A stretch of DNA of 64,000 nucleotides from Oscillospiraceae bacterium. GTDB taxonomy: Bacteria > Bacillota > Clostridia > Oscillospirales > Oscillospiraceae. Below, one piece after another: positions 37,772-47,828 of the stretch. The stretch lies in assembly GCA_021770845.1 (NCBI GenBank), contig JAETQF010000001.1:186001-250000 (forward strand). Reading direction: 5' to 3'. The stretch's first letter is position 1; each line of letters starts with the position of its first letter. The position numbers and the translations under genes are program-made. Under the pieces are notes generated by a model. It saw only the letters and a list, made by a program, of their open reading frames with translations, did no database searches and had not been told where the DNA came from.

Positions 37772-39718
37772 TTACTCGCCGTCCTCCTCGGGCTCGTCCT
37801 CGGCGGGGGCGTCCTCCAGCAGGGCGCGGATGGACAGGGAGACCTTCTTGTTCTCCTCGTCGATGGCGATGATCTTGGCGTCCACCACGTCACCCTCGGC
37901 CAGCACGTCGCCGGGCTTCTCCACCCGGTGATCCGCGATCTGGGAGATGTGGATCAGGCCGTCTACGCCGGGGACGATCTCGGCAAAGGCGCCGAAGGTC
38001 ATCAGCTTCACAATGCGCACGGAGGCGGTGTCGCCCACGGCGTACTTGTTGGTGAACACCGTCCAGGGCTCCTGGCTGTGATCCTTCATGCCCAGGGAGA
38101 TCTTCTTCTTCTCCGGATCAAAGGAGATGACGTACACCTCCACGGGGTCGCCCACGGACACCACCTCGGCGGGGGTCTTGATCCGGGACCAGGACAGCTC
38201 GGAGATGTGCACCATGCCGTCCACGCCGCCGATGTCCACGAAGGCGCCATAGGAGGTCAGGCTCTTGACGGTGCCGCTGTAGTGCTTGCCCACCTCGATG
38301 TTGTTCCAGATCTCGGCGGCGGCGGCAGCCCGGGCCTCGGCGGCCACGGCGCGGATGGAGCCCACCACGCGGCGGCGGGCCCGGTTCACCTCGGTGATGC
38401 GCAGCTGCACCTTCGTCTTGACCAGCTCGGACAGGTCGGCGCCCCGGGGCTTGCCGGACTGGGAGGCGGGGATGAACACCCGGATGCCCTTGACGCTGGC
38501 CACCAGGCCGCCCTTGTTCTCCTCGGTGATGACGCCCTCCAGAACGTCCTTGTTCTCCACGGCGTTCTCGATGATCTCCCAGTTTTTATCGGCGTCCAGG
38601 CGCTTCTTGGACAGCTTCACCACGCAGTCCCGGTCGCTGACCAGCATGACGATGGCCTGGATCTCGTCGCCCACCTTGACCAGATCCTCCACCTTCACGT
38701 CGGGGTCGTCGCTGAATTCGGACAGGGGGATGGTGCCGGGATACTTGACGCCCAGCTCCACCTGAATCTCGGTGGGCGTGATAGCCGCGACTGTACCAGT
38801 GACCCGATCCCCCGTATTCAAAATTTTGAACGACTCCTCCAGCATCTCCGCGAAGGACTGTTCAATCTCCATAATTTCGTCGCTCATTTTGTTGTAGACC
38901 TCCTTTATTATCCACCCCGGCGTGGATGCGCCGGCGGTGATTCCAAGCGTGCCGGCCTGGCGGAACCGCTCCCGGTCAATGCCTATACCCCGCTCCGTCT
39001 GTACCACCACCGGGCATCTGCCGGCACACAGCTGGGCCAGCCTCCTGGTGTTGGAGCTTTTCGGGTCTCCGATGACAATCATCGCGTCGCATTGAGCGGC
39101 CAGTTCCATCGCCTCCGACTGGCGCCTGGACGTAGCACCACATATTGTATCAAAAAATTCTGCGTTTGTACACACTTTTTTTGCGTTTTCCACGGTTTTT
39201 TTCCAGCCCGCCTCAATGGCCGTAGTTTGAGAGACAAATGTCAGCGGCTGAGCGTACAGTTCCGGGTTTTTTGACAAAATGCCTTCCAGTTCCTCCCAGT
39301 CCAGTGCCGCGAACCCCCGGGACGTACAGCCCAGGATGCCCACAATCTCCGGATGGCCGGCCTCGCCGATGACCACCGGCGTCCGTCCCCGGGCCTCCGC
39401 CTCCCGGACGATGGCGTGGATGCGGGTGACGTTGGGGCAGGTGGCGTCGATCACCCGGCACCCCCGGGCCGCCAGCGCCTCAAACACCCCGTCCGGCTCC
39501 CCGTGGGCCCGTATGAGCACCGTGGCGCCCGACCGGGCCTCCTCCGGGCTTCGAATCGTCACCGCCCCCATGTCCTCCAGGCGGCGGATCACGTGATCGT
39601 TGTGGGTCAGGTGGCCCAGCAGGTACACCGGCCCCTCCGCCGCCGCCTGCTCCGCCAGCTCCACCGCCCGGCGCACGCCGTAGCAGAACCCCGCCGTCCT
39701 GGCCAGCCGGACGTTCAT
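37772..39718 (-). CDS. ispH: Fused 4-hydroxy-3-methylbut-2-enyl diphosphate reductase / ribosomal protein S1
   Basis: N-half AGFCYGVRRAVELAEQ...VIGEAGHPEIVGILG; C-half with four S1 repeats (e.g. YGAFVDIGGVDGMVHISELSW). Confidence 0.95.
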   Translation of the reverse strand: MNVRLARTAGFCYGVRRAVELAEQAAAEGPVYLLGHLTHNDHVIRRLEDMGAVTIRSPEEARSGATVLIRAHGEPDGVFEALAARGCRVIDATCPNVTRIHAIVREAEARGRTPVVIGEAGHPEIVGILGCTSRGFAALDWEELEGILSKNPELYAQPLTFVSQTTAIEAGWKKTVENAKKVCTNAEFFDTICGATSRRQSEAMELAAQCDAMIVIGDPKSSNTRRLAQLCAGRCPVVVQTERGIGIDRERFRQAGTLGITAGASTPGWIIKEVYNKMSDEIMEIEQSFAEMLEESFKILNTGDRVTGTVAAITPTEIQVELGVKYPGTIPLSEFSDDPDVKVEDLVKVGDEIQAIVMLVSDRDCVVKLSKKRLDADKNWEIIENAVENKDVLEGVITEENKGGLVASVKGIRVFIPASQSGKPRGADLSELVKTKVQLRITEVNRARRRVVGSIRAVAAEARAAAAAEIWNNIEVGKHYSGTVKSLTSYGAFVDIGGVDGMVHISELSWSRIKTPAEVVSVGDPVEVYVISFDPEKKKISLGMKDHSQEPWTVFTNKYAVGDTASVRIVKLMTFGAFAEIVPGVDGLIHISQIADHRVEKPGDVLAEGDVVDAKIIAIDEENKKVSLSIRALLEDAPAEDEPEEDGE

Positions 39719-40308
39719 GCCTCCTGCCCCTCCAGGGCCCGTATGCGCTCCATCAGGTCGTCCGCGATGCGCTGGTAGTCCTCCGGGGTGGGCTTGCGGC
39801 CCTCAAACTCCGGACGGTAGGCCTCGCCGAATACAATGGTGGTTCTACGGAAGCGCCGCTTCTTCCGGGGGATGTAGATGGGCACGATGGGCGCGCCGGT
39901 GCGGGTGGCGAACATGGCCGCGCCGGTGCGGGCCTCGGAGTCCTCCCCCTCCTTCACCCGGGTGCCCTGGGGGAACATCAGCAGCTTCTCGCCCCCCCGG
40001 AGGATGCGCATGGCCTCCTTCAGCGCCCCCACGTCGGCCTTGCCCCGCTTGACGCCGAAGATGCCCGCCTTTTTCAGCAGGAAGCCGATGACGGGCCACT
40101 TCATGATCTCCTCCTTGGCCATCACGTGAACCTGCCGCTGCCAGCCCAGGCAGCACACCACGTACAGCGGATCCCCCAGGGTGCTGTGGTTGCCGCACAG
40201 CAGCGCCGCCCCCTCGGGCACGTGCTCCAGCCCCACCGCCTTCCAGGGGTGGAGCAGCTTCATATAGATCCAGACCAGCGGATAGAGCACCGCGTATACC
40301 TTATTCAT
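39715..40308 (-). CDS. plsC: 1-acyl-sn-glycerol-3-phosphate acyltransferase
   Basis: ALLCGNHSTLGDPLYV, FPQGTRVKEGE. Confidence 0.92.
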   Translation of the reverse strand: MNKVYAVLYPLVWIYMKLLHPWKAVGLEHVPEGAALLCGNHSTLGDPLYVVCCLGWQRQVHVMAKEEIMKWPVIGFLLKKAGIFGVKRGKADVGALKEAMRILRGGEKLLMFPQGTRVKEGEDSEARTGAAMFATRTGAPIVPIYIPRKKRRFRRTTIVFGEAYRPEFEGRKPTPEDYQRIADDLMERIRALEGQEA

Positions 40309-40999
40309 GGGCCTCTCCCCCCGTCAGGTTCAAATGGGCTCGGGCCAGCTCCAGCAGCAGCCGGAAGCTGCCCTCCAGATCCAGCTCGGTGGTGTCCGCC
40401 AGCACCGCGTCGTCCGCCTGCCGCAGGGGGGCGGCCTCCCGCTGGCTGTCCCTCCGATCCCGCTCCAGCACCTCGGCCAGCACCTGGTCGAAGTCCGCCT
40501 GCTGGCCCCGCTCCCGCAGCTCCCGGCAGCGGCGCTCCGCCCGGGCCTCCGGCGCGGCGGTGAGGTAGATCTTCAGATCGGCCCCGGGGAGCACCACCGT
40601 GCCGATGTCCCGGCCGTCCATGATCACATCATGCTCCCGGGCGGCCCTGCGCTGCATCTCCATCAGGAAGTCCCGCACCGCCGGGATGGCCGCCGCCTTG
40701 GAGGCTGCGGCGGACACCTCGTTGTGCCGGATGGCCTCCGTCACGTCCTCCCCATCCAGAAACATATGCTGGAGGCCGTTCTCACCATATGCCATGGTGA
40801 TGGACAGATCCGGCAGCAGCGCCGCCACCCCGCCGGCGTCGGCGGGGTCAATGCCCCGCTCCAGCGCCGCCAGCCCCACAGTACGGTAGATGGCCCCGGT
40901 GTCCACATACAGAAAGCCCAGCTCCTGGGCCAGCGCCTTGGCCAGGGTGGACTTCCCCGCCCCGGAGGGGCCGTCGATGGCAATGCTGCGGTAACTCAT
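40301..40999 (-). CDS. cmk: Cytidylate kinase
   Basis: IAIDGPSGAGKSTLAKALAQELGFLYVDTGAIYRTV...MDGRDIGTVVLPGADLKIYLTA. Confidence 0.96.
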   Translation of the reverse strand: MSYRSIAIDGPSGAGKSTLAKALAQELGFLYVDTGAIYRTVGLAALERGIDPADAGGVAALLPDLSITMAYGENGLQHMFLDGEDVTEAIRHNEVSAAASKAAAIPAVRDFLMEMQRRAAREHDVIMDGRDIGTVVLPGADLKIYLTAAPEARAERRCRELRERGQQADFDQVLAEVLERDRRDSQREAAPLRQADDAVLADTTELDLEGSFRLLLELARAHLNLTGGEAHE

Positions 41000-41014
41000 G
41001 GCACAACGCCCTTT

Positions 41015-42268
41015 CTATTGTCCGATTGTTCGCTCCGCCGCGGCCAGCCCCGCGGCGTGGCCGGTGGCCCAGGCGATTTGCAGGTTGAAGCCGCCGGTGT
41101 AGCCGTCCACGTCCAGCACCTCCCCGGCAAAATACAGCCCCGCCGCCCGTTTGGACTCCATGGTTTTGGGATCCACCTCCCCCACCGCCACGCCGCCGGA
41201 GGTGATCACTGCCTCCTCCACCGGCCGGGGGCCGGACAGGGGGAGGTTGAAGTCCTTCAGCGTCTCCAGCAGCGCCCTGCGCTGTTCCTTTCGCAGGTCG
41301 TGGGCCTTGGTGTCCCCCGGCACGCCGGTGCGCTCCACCAGCACGGGGATCAGGCTGCGGGGAACCAGCCCCCCCAGCACGTTGGCAAAATCCTGGTTGG
41401 CCCGCGCCCCAAAGTCCCGCAGCAGCCGGGCGTCCAGCGTGCCCTCGTCCAGGGCGGGCTTGAGGTCGATGTGGGCGGTATACCGGCCTTTGGCAAAGTC
41501 CAGATGGGCGGAGGCGGACAGAATCAGCGGCCCGGACAGCCCGAAGTGGGTGAACAGCAGCTCCCCCTGCTCCCGGAATAGGGTTTTGCCCTTCCCGTCC
41601 TTCACCCGCAGCCCCACGTTCCGCAGGGACAGCCCCTGGAGCCGAGCACAGCAGGGATCCTCCGACTCCAGCGGCACCAGGGAGCCCCGGATGGGGGTTA
41701 TGGTGTGCCCCACGGATCGCGCCAGCTCGTAGCCCTCCCCGGTGGAGCCGGTGCGGGGGTAGGACGCCCCGCCGGTGGCCAGCACCACCGCCCCAAAGCC
41801 GGACAGCGGCCCGCTCCCCTCCGTGGTAACGCCGGTCAGCCGCCTGTCCTCCGCCGTCAGGCCCGTCAGCCTGTCCTGACGGATTTCCACGCCCAGCCGG
41901 CGCAGCTCGAAAAACAGCGCGTCCACAACGTCCGCCGCCCGGTCGGACACGGGGAACACCCGGTTGCCCCGCTCCGTTTTCAGCGGCACGCCTAATTCCT
42001 CAAAAAAGGCCATGGCGTCCTGGGGGGAGAAGCGGCTGAAGGCGCTGTACAAAAACCGCCCGTTCCGGGGGATGGCAGCCAGCAGCTCCTCCCGGGTACA
42101 GTTGTTGGTGACATTGCAGCGGCCCTTGCCGGTGATGTACAGCTTCCGGCCCACCTTCTCGTTGGGCTCCAGCAGCAGCACGTCCGCCCCGGCCCGGGCG
42201 GCGGTGATGGCGGCCATCATCCCCGCCGCGCCACCCCCGGCCACGAGCACCCTACTGCTGCGTCCCAT
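41015..42268 (-). CDS. NAD(P)/FAD-dependent oxidoreductase, HI0933/YhiN family
   Basis: VAGGGAAGMMAAITAARAGADVLLLEPNEKVGRKLYITGKGRCNVTN. Confidence 0.94.
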   Translation of the reverse strand: MGRSSRVLVAGGGAAGMMAAITAARAGADVLLLEPNEKVGRKLYITGKGRCNVTNNCTREELLAAIPRNGRFLYSAFSRFSPQDAMAFFEELGVPLKTERGNRVFPVSDRAADVVDALFFELRRLGVEIRQDRLTGLTAEDRRLTGVTTEGSGPLSGFGAVVLATGGASYPRTGSTGEGYELARSVGHTITPIRGSLVPLESEDPCCARLQGLSLRNVGLRVKDGKGKTLFREQGELLFTHFGLSGPLILSASAHLDFAKGRYTAHIDLKPALDEGTLDARLLRDFGARANQDFANVLGGLVPRSLIPVLVERTGVPGDTKAHDLRKEQRRALLETLKDFNLPLSGPRPVEEAVITSGGVAVGEVDPKTMESKRAAGLYFAGEVLDVDGYTGGFNLQIAWATGHAAGLAAAERTIGQ

Positions 42269-43127
42269 ACTCCACCTTTTCGTAGACCTGGTACTCGTCC
42301 CAGATCTGCTCCAGCCGCTGGAAGGTGGCGGTGACCTCGTCGGTCTTCTTCCGCCCCACCGCCACGATCAGCGCGTTGATCACCGACAGGGGGGCCACCA
42401 GCGAGTCGGCAAAGGACACCATGTCGCTCTTGGCCAGCAGCCGGTAGTTGGCCGTGTCGTACAGGGGGGACAGCTCGCTGTCGGTGATGGCCACCACCGT
42501 GGCCCCCTGATCCCGGGCGAACTCCAGGGCCCGCACGGAGCGGGTGGAGTACCGGGGGAAGCTGATGCCAATCACCACGTCCCCCTCCCCCACCCGGAGC
42601 AGCTGCTCAAACATATCGCTGGCCAGGCTGGCCTGCACCTGGCACACGTTGTCAAAGATCAGCTTGAAATAGAAGGTGAGGAAGTCGGCCAGCGCCGTGG
42701 ACGAGCGCGCCCCCAGGATGTAAATTTTCCGGGCCTTCACAATGGCCTCCACCGCGGCGGTGAAGTCCTCCCGGCTCAGCTCCGCCAGCGACATCCGCAG
42801 CTTCTCAATGTCCCCCTGCACCACCTTCTCCAGCACGTCCTGGGTGCCCAGCCGGTCGTAGGACACCTCGATGCGCTGCACGGTGGTGAGCTTGGAGCGG
42901 ATCATCTCCTGCATGGCCTTCTGCATGGCGGGATAGCCGTCATAGCCCAGCTCGGCGGCAAAGCGCACCACGGTGGACTCGCTGATCTTCACCGTCTGGC
43001 CCAGCTTGGCCGCCGTCATGAAGGCGGCCTTGTCGTAGTTTTCCAGGATGTAGCGTCCGATGAGCTTCTGCCCCTTGGAGAAGCTGCCCATCCTGCTCTG
43101 AATGGTGCTCAAAATATCACGGCTCAT
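42252..43127 (-). CDS. MurR/RpiR-family transcriptional regulator (HTH + SIS)
   Basis: MSRDILSTIQSRMGSFSKGQKLIGRYILENYDKAAFMTAAKLGQTVKISESTVVRFAAELGY; IYILGARSSTALADFLTFYF. Confidence 0.93.
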   Translation of the reverse strand: MSRDILSTIQSRMGSFSKGQKLIGRYILENYDKAAFMTAAKLGQTVKISESTVVRFAAELGYDGYPAMQKAMQEMIRSKLTTVQRIEVSYDRLGTQDVLEKVVQGDIEKLRMSLAELSREDFTAAVEAIVKARKIYILGARSSTALADFLTFYFKLIFDNVCQVQASLASDMFEQLLRVGEGDVVIGISFPRYSTRSVRALEFARDQGATVVAITDSELSPLYDTANYRLLAKSDMVSFADSLVAPLSVINALIVAVGRKKTDEVTATFQRLEQIWDEYQVYEKVEYGTQQ

Positions 43128-43258
43128 AGCGTGCACCCTACCCTGCTCGTTTTCTCTTTCCCCGGGCGAAATGACGGCAAGCCGCGCCGCGTTTCGCCAG
43201 TGCACCTATCATAACGGTTCGCGCCGAAAAAAGCAAGTGGTTTTGCACGTTTTCCCGC

Positions 43259-43951
43259 TCAAACTTGCAAACTCTCCCGCTCCTCCGCCGTCAGGAACCG
43301 CCACCTGCCCGGCCGCAAATCCCCCAGCGTCAGGCTCCCCTCCCGCACCCGGAGCAGCCGATCCACCCTCAGCCCCGCCGCGGCGCACATACGGCGCACC
43401 TGCCGGTTTTTGCCCTGGTGGATCACCACGGTGAGGGTGTTTTTCCCGGTGCGCTCCACCCGGTCGGCGGTGAGGAGCTCCCCGCCGTCCTCCACCGGGG
43501 CCGCCAGGATGGGCAGCGCCCGCGGGATGTCGCCGGACACCCAGACGCGGTACTCCTTCTCCACCCCGTGGGAGGGGTGGGTGAGCCGCTGGGTCAGCGC
43601 CCCGTCGTCGGTGAGCAGCAGCAGGCCCTCCGAGTCCATGTCCAGCCGCCCCACCGGCCACACCCGGGCGGGGCAGTCCGCCGCCAGCTGGGCCGCCGTC
43701 CTGCGCCCCTTCTCGTCGGACAGGGTGGTGACATAGCCCCGGGGCTTGTGGAGCATGATGTACGTATGGGCGGCAGGGGCGGGCAGCGGTGCGCCATCCA
43801 CCTCGATCCGATCGCAGTCCGGATCGGCCTTGTCCCCCAGCCTCGCCGGCCGGCCGTTTACCGTCACCCGGCCGGCCAGGATATATTCTTCCGCCCGGCG
43901 GCGGGAGCAGATCCCCGCCGCCGACAGCAGCTTTTGCAGCCGTTCCTCCAT
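43259..43951 (-). CDS. Pseudouridine synthase, RsuA/RluB family
   Basis: RLQKLLSAAGICSRRRAEEYILAGRVTVNG...VGRLDMDSEGLLLLTDDG. Confidence 0.94.
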   Translation of the reverse strand: MEERLQKLLSAAGICSRRRAEEYILAGRVTVNGRPARLGDKADPDCDRIEVDGAPLPAPAAHTYIMLHKPRGYVTTLSDEKGRRTAAQLAADCPARVWPVGRLDMDSEGLLLLTDDGALTQRLTHPSHGVEKEYRVWVSGDIPRALPILAAPVEDGGELLTADRVERTGKNTLTVVIHQGKNRQVRRMCAAAGLRVDRLLRVREGSLTLGDLRPGRWRFLTAEERESLQV

Positions 43952-43969
43952 GCCGCCCGCTCCTCTCTG

Positions 43970-45079
43970 TCAAGTCTGTCCGCGCCCGCCCAGCAGCGCC
44001 CGCATCTTCTCCCAGAACGTCAGGGGCTCCCGCACGTCCAGCCCCGCGCCGCTCTGGCTCACCAACGGCATCTCAGCGATGATCTCCCCGCCCAGCCGCC
44101 AGCGGATCGTCCCCAGCCGCACCCCCGGGGGCAGGGGGGCGGAGGCGCTTTGCAGCAGCTCCACCTCCCGCACCGGCTTTTCGCCCTCCTTCAGGGGATA
44201 GCCCAGCTCCCCTTGGGCCACCACCGGCATGGTGGGGATCAGGCTGCCCTCCACCACCACCGCGCCCGCTGCCTCCCCCGCCCCACACAGCACCTGCCGG
44301 GGGTAGGTCTGGAAGCCATAGTCCAGCAGCTTTTGATGGTCGTTCCAGTCGTCCCCGTCGTTGAGGGTGACGCAGATCAGGGTCTGGCCGTCCCGGGTGG
44401 CGGCGGACACCAGGGTACGGCCCGCCTTTTCGGTGAACCCGGTTTTCATGCCCACGCAGCCCTCATAGCGCCGGAGCAGCTTGTTGTGGTTCACAAACGT
44501 CCTTGTTCCGATGGTGATGGATCCGGTGGCGCAGATCTCCGCCACCGTCTCATTCTTCAGGCACGCCCGGGCCAGCAGCGCCATGTCGTAGGGGGTGGAG
44601 CGGTGGTTCTCATGATCCAGCCCGCTGGGGTTGGCGAAGGAGCTGTCCTTCATCCCCAGCTCCGCCGCCTTCTCGTTCATCAGGGCCGCGAACTCCGCCT
44701 CGCCGCCCGCCGTGTGGCAGGCGATAACCATGGCCGCGTCGTTCCCCGACTGGAGCAGCAGGCCGTACAGCAGGCCCCGCAGGGTGATCTCCTCCCCCGC
44801 CTTCAGGTAGATGGACGAGCCCTCGCTGCCCAGCCACTCCCCCTTGACGCTGATCACCTCGTCCAGATCCCCGGCCCGCTCCACCGCCACCAGCGCCGTC
44901 ATCAGCTTGGTGGTGCTGGCGATGAGCCGGGGGGTGTGGGCGTCGTGCTCATACAGCACCCGGCCGCTCTCGGCGTCCATCAGGACGGCGCCCGCGGCCC
45001 GGTCGCCCACCGCGTAGGCCGGGGGGATCAGCAGGATCGCCACGGCCAGCGCCCACAGCAGCCCAGTCAATTTCCTCAT
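43970..45079 (-). CDS. D-alanyl-D-alanine carboxypeptidase (DacF-like)
   Basis: HTPRLIASTTKLMTALVAVE (SxxK), SGND, KTGFTEKAGRTLV. Confidence 0.94.
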   Translation of the reverse strand: MRKLTGLLWALAVAILLIPPAYAVGDRAAGAVLMDAESGRVLYEHDAHTPRLIASTTKLMTALVAVERAGDLDEVISVKGEWLGSEGSSIYLKAGEEITLRGLLYGLLLQSGNDAAMVIACHTAGGEAEFAALMNEKAAELGMKDSSFANPSGLDHENHRSTPYDMALLARACLKNETVAEICATGSITIGTRTFVNHNKLLRRYEGCVGMKTGFTEKAGRTLVSAATRDGQTLICVTLNDGDDWNDHQKLLDYGFQTYPRQVLCGAGEAAGAVVVEGSLIPTMPVVAQGELGYPLKEGEKPVREVELLQSASAPLPPGVRLGTIRWRLGGEIIAEMPLVSQSGAGLDVREPLTFWEKMRALLGGRGQT

Positions 45080-45153
45080 AAAAGGTCACTCCCATCCGAA
45101 TTTGATCAGATGGGAGTAGTATGGCCTTTGAAAACCGTCCTTATCCCGCGGGG

Positions 45154-45561
45154 TTACAGGGGCTGATCCCCCGCCTCCCCGGCGGTCTTCTTGTCGATAT
45201 AGCCGGTGACCTTCTCAAACATCTCGGGCACCAGATCCACCACCCGGCTGACGGTGTCCCCCGGCGGGGGCGCCACGGGCAGCAGCCGCACCGAGCCGTC
45301 CTTCACAATGAGGAAGGCGATGGGCATCACGTTCACCCCGGCCCCCGCGCCGCCGCCGAAGTTCTTGGGTGCGTTCTGGGTCTTGCCGAAGTCGGAGCCG
45401 CCGGTGGCGAAGCCAAAGGACAGCTTGGACACCGGGATCAGGGTCACCCCGTCCTGGGTGACGATGGGCTGGCCCACCACGGTGTTGGCATCCACCATCT
45501 CCCGGATCTTGTTCATGGTGGTCTGGAGCACTTCATTGATGGGATGGTTGGTTTCACTCAT
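45154..45561 (-). CDS. gerW: Sporulation protein YtfJ/GerW
   Basis: TVVGQPIVTQDGVTLIPVSKLSFGFATGGSDFG...GGGAGAGVNVMPIAFLIVKDG. Confidence 0.94.
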   Translation of the reverse strand: MSETNHPINEVLQTTMNKIREMVDANTVVGQPIVTQDGVTLIPVSKLSFGFATGGSDFGKTQNAPKNFGGGAGAGVNVMPIAFLIVKDGSVRLLPVAPPPGDTVSRVVDLVPEMFEKVTGYIDKKTAGEAGDQPL

Positions 45562-46189
45562 GACTCATAGCCTCCTGTTTTGTTCTGGTGGGTTTCCCGC
45601 TTCTGATCCAGGTGATCAGCGCCTTTACGCCATAGTGTACGCCCAGCGTCACGATCTGCCCCACGGTCAGGGTGAGGGCCGCCGTCAGCTCCACCCCGGG
45701 CTGGGCGCGGCCATAGTCCAGGCCCACCTGGAAGGAATGGCGCTTTACCTTGAAATTATTGTCCAAAATGGGCCAGATCATTCCCAGCGCGGCGTTGGCC
45801 TGCCCGTAGCCCAGGGCGATGGCGGCGGGGTCACTGCCGCCCCAGATGAGCTGGAGCTCCAGGTCGTCGATGCGGATCTTCCGCTTCAGCGCCCCACAGG
45901 CCTGTCCCGCCACCGGCAGCAGCTGCATCAGCCGGGACAGGGTGCCGGGCTGGCCCTCCTTGGGCTCCTTCTTGTGCTGCTCCGCCAGGTTGGGCGGCTC
46001 TTTTTTCTTCTTTTCCTTTTTGGGCTTCTTTTTTTTCGGCCTGGCGGGCAGCACCTGGAGCTTCAACGGCCCCGCCAGCACCCAGACGAACAGCCCCTCC
46101 GCCCCATAGCGCACCCGCCCGCCCAGCCGGATCAGGGAGAGCAGCCACAGTACCGCCAGGAGGATCAGCAGCACCTTGAGGAACGTCAT
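45554..46189 (-). CDS. DUF2953 domain membrane protein
   Basis: N-terminal TM, Lys-rich loop, next to gerW as in other spore-formers. Confidence 0.8.
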   Translation of the reverse strand: MTFLKVLLILLAVLWLLSLIRLGGRVRYGAEGLFVWVLAGPLKLQVLPARPKKKKPKKEKKKKEPPNLAEQHKKEPKEGQPGTLSRLMQLLPVAGQACGALKRKIRIDDLELQLIWGGSDPAAIALGYGQANAALGMIWPILDNNFKVKRHSFQVGLDYGRAQPGVELTAALTLTVGQIVTLGVHYGVKALITWIRSGKPTRTKQEAMSHE

Positions 46190-46812
46190 TCCGACCCCTC
46201 CCCTTCCGGCGGCGGGGCCTCCTCCGGCTCCCCTGTCTCCGCCTGCTGGAGGCGCTGGAGGGCGGATTCCAGCTGCATGGTGAGCTGGGCCTCCTCCTGG
46301 GTGGCGGAGGGCAGCTCGGGCAGGTCGTCCAGCGACGCCAGCCCGAAGGAGCGCAGGAAGGTTTTTGTGGTCTTAAACTGCATGGGCCGCCCCGGCACCG
46401 ACAGACGCCCCGCCTCGCAGATCAGCTCCCGCTCCAGCAGCAGACCCACGGTGTAGGAGCTGTCCACCCCCCGGATCTGCTCGATGTAGGCCCGGGTCAC
46501 CGGCTGGAAGTAGGCGATGATGGCCAGCACCTCCAGGGCGGGCTGGGACAGCTTGGCCGGCCTGCGGTTTTCCAGGGTCTTGCGGATATACGCCGCCTGC
46601 TCCGGCGCGGAGCACATCTGCCAGCTGGCCTCCAGCCGCACCAGCCGGACGCCCCGGCGCTCATAGCTGTAGTAGTCCGCCAGCCGCTGGCACACGCTGT
46701 CCACCGTGTCCCGATCCTGCCCCAGGGTGAGGCAGATCCGCTCCACGGGCACCGGATCCCCGGCGGCAAAGAGGATGCCCTCGATGGCGCTCTCCAGTTC
46801 TTTCAGATCCAT
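46186..46812 (-). CDS. scpB: Segregation and condensation protein B
   Basis: MDLKELESAIEGILFAAGDPVPVERI...LSQPALEVLAIIAYFQPVTRAYIEQIRGVDSSYTV. Confidence 0.95.
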   Translation of the reverse strand: MDLKELESAIEGILFAAGDPVPVERICLTLGQDRDTVDSVCQRLADYYSYERRGVRLVRLEASWQMCSAPEQAAYIRKTLENRRPAKLSQPALEVLAIIAYFQPVTRAYIEQIRGVDSSYTVGLLLERELICEAGRLSVPGRPMQFKTTKTFLRSFGLASLDDLPELPSATQEEAQLTMQLESALQRLQQAETGEPEEAPPPEGEGSE

Positions 46813-46932
46813 GTTAGGCGTTTCCCCCTTTCGACAGCCCTGTTCAAACTCGCACACCGGGCCGCCGGGGACGGCGGCCCCTACATATGTCTCCAACGGC
46901 CCGTTGTTGCCGCAAAGTCCGCCCGACCTTGT

Positions 46933-47733
46933 TTAATAGCTCTCCACCGTCACATCGATCTCCCCCGGCCCGTCGTCCACGGTGCTGGTGACGGTGCAGT
47001 CCTCCGCCGTCCCCGCCAGGTGGATCCGGTTGGCCTTGCACAGCTCCAGGATGGCCAGGAACGTGGCCACCACCTCGGAGCGGCTGCGGCTGGTCTTGAA
47101 CAGCGCCCGGAACCGGGCCACGCCGAACTGCACCAGCCTGTCCAAAATGGAGCGGGCCTTGTCCGCCACCGGGTAGGGCTCCCGGCCCACGATGCCCTCG
47201 AAGGCGGCGGCGGGGGGCGGCAGCCTGCTGTCCGTCCGGGCCAGCACCGAGCGGATGGCGGACAGCAGATCCCCCCGGTCGTGGACATAGCGGTAGGTGT
47301 TGTCCGCCTTCACCGGCTCGGGGGGCTTGGCCAGGTAGTCCCGGCCAAACTCGTACCGCCCGGACAGCGGCCCGGTGACGTCCTTGATCTTCACATAGGT
47401 CTCCTGGGATTTGTGCTCCTCCAGGGCGGCCATCAGCTCCTCCATCTCGCTCATGGCCACCTCGTCGTCGATGGACAGCAGCATTCTTGTTTTAATGTAT
47501 ACCAGATGGGCGGCCATGGTGACGAACTCGCTGGCCACCTCCAGGTTCAGCTTCTCCCGCCGGGCCATCCAGTCCAGGTACTGATCCAGCAGGTCGGAGA
47601 TCACGATGTCCCGGATCTCAATTTTGTTTTTGCTCAGCAGGTGGAGGATCAAATCCAGGGGGCCGTCGAAGTCCTCCATGTCCTCCTGCTTGGCCTTGAC
47701 CACCTTGTCCAGGTGGTAGATGGGGGCTTCCAT
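46933..47733 (-). CDS. scpA: Segregation and condensation protein A
   Basis: DFDGPLDLILHLLSKNKIEIRDIVISDLLDQYLDWM...EFVTMAAHLVYIKTRMLL. Confidence 0.95.
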   Translation of the reverse strand: MEAPIYHLDKVVKAKQEDMEDFDGPLDLILHLLSKNKIEIRDIVISDLLDQYLDWMARREKLNLEVASEFVTMAAHLVYIKTRMLLSIDDEVAMSEMEELMAALEEHKSQETYVKIKDVTGPLSGRYEFGRDYLAKPPEPVKADNTYRYVHDRGDLLSAIRSVLARTDSRLPPPAAAFEGIVGREPYPVADKARSILDRLVQFGVARFRALFKTSRSRSEVVATFLAILELCKANRIHLAGTAEDCTVTSTVDDGPGEIDVTVESY

Positions 47734-47828
47734 GGCGCCCCTCCCTTCTATAATAGGGATATTATAGCAAATTTTTCAGAAAAAACAAGGGCGGGCTATT
47801 TACTTATATGCATTATTTTTCTAATAGC

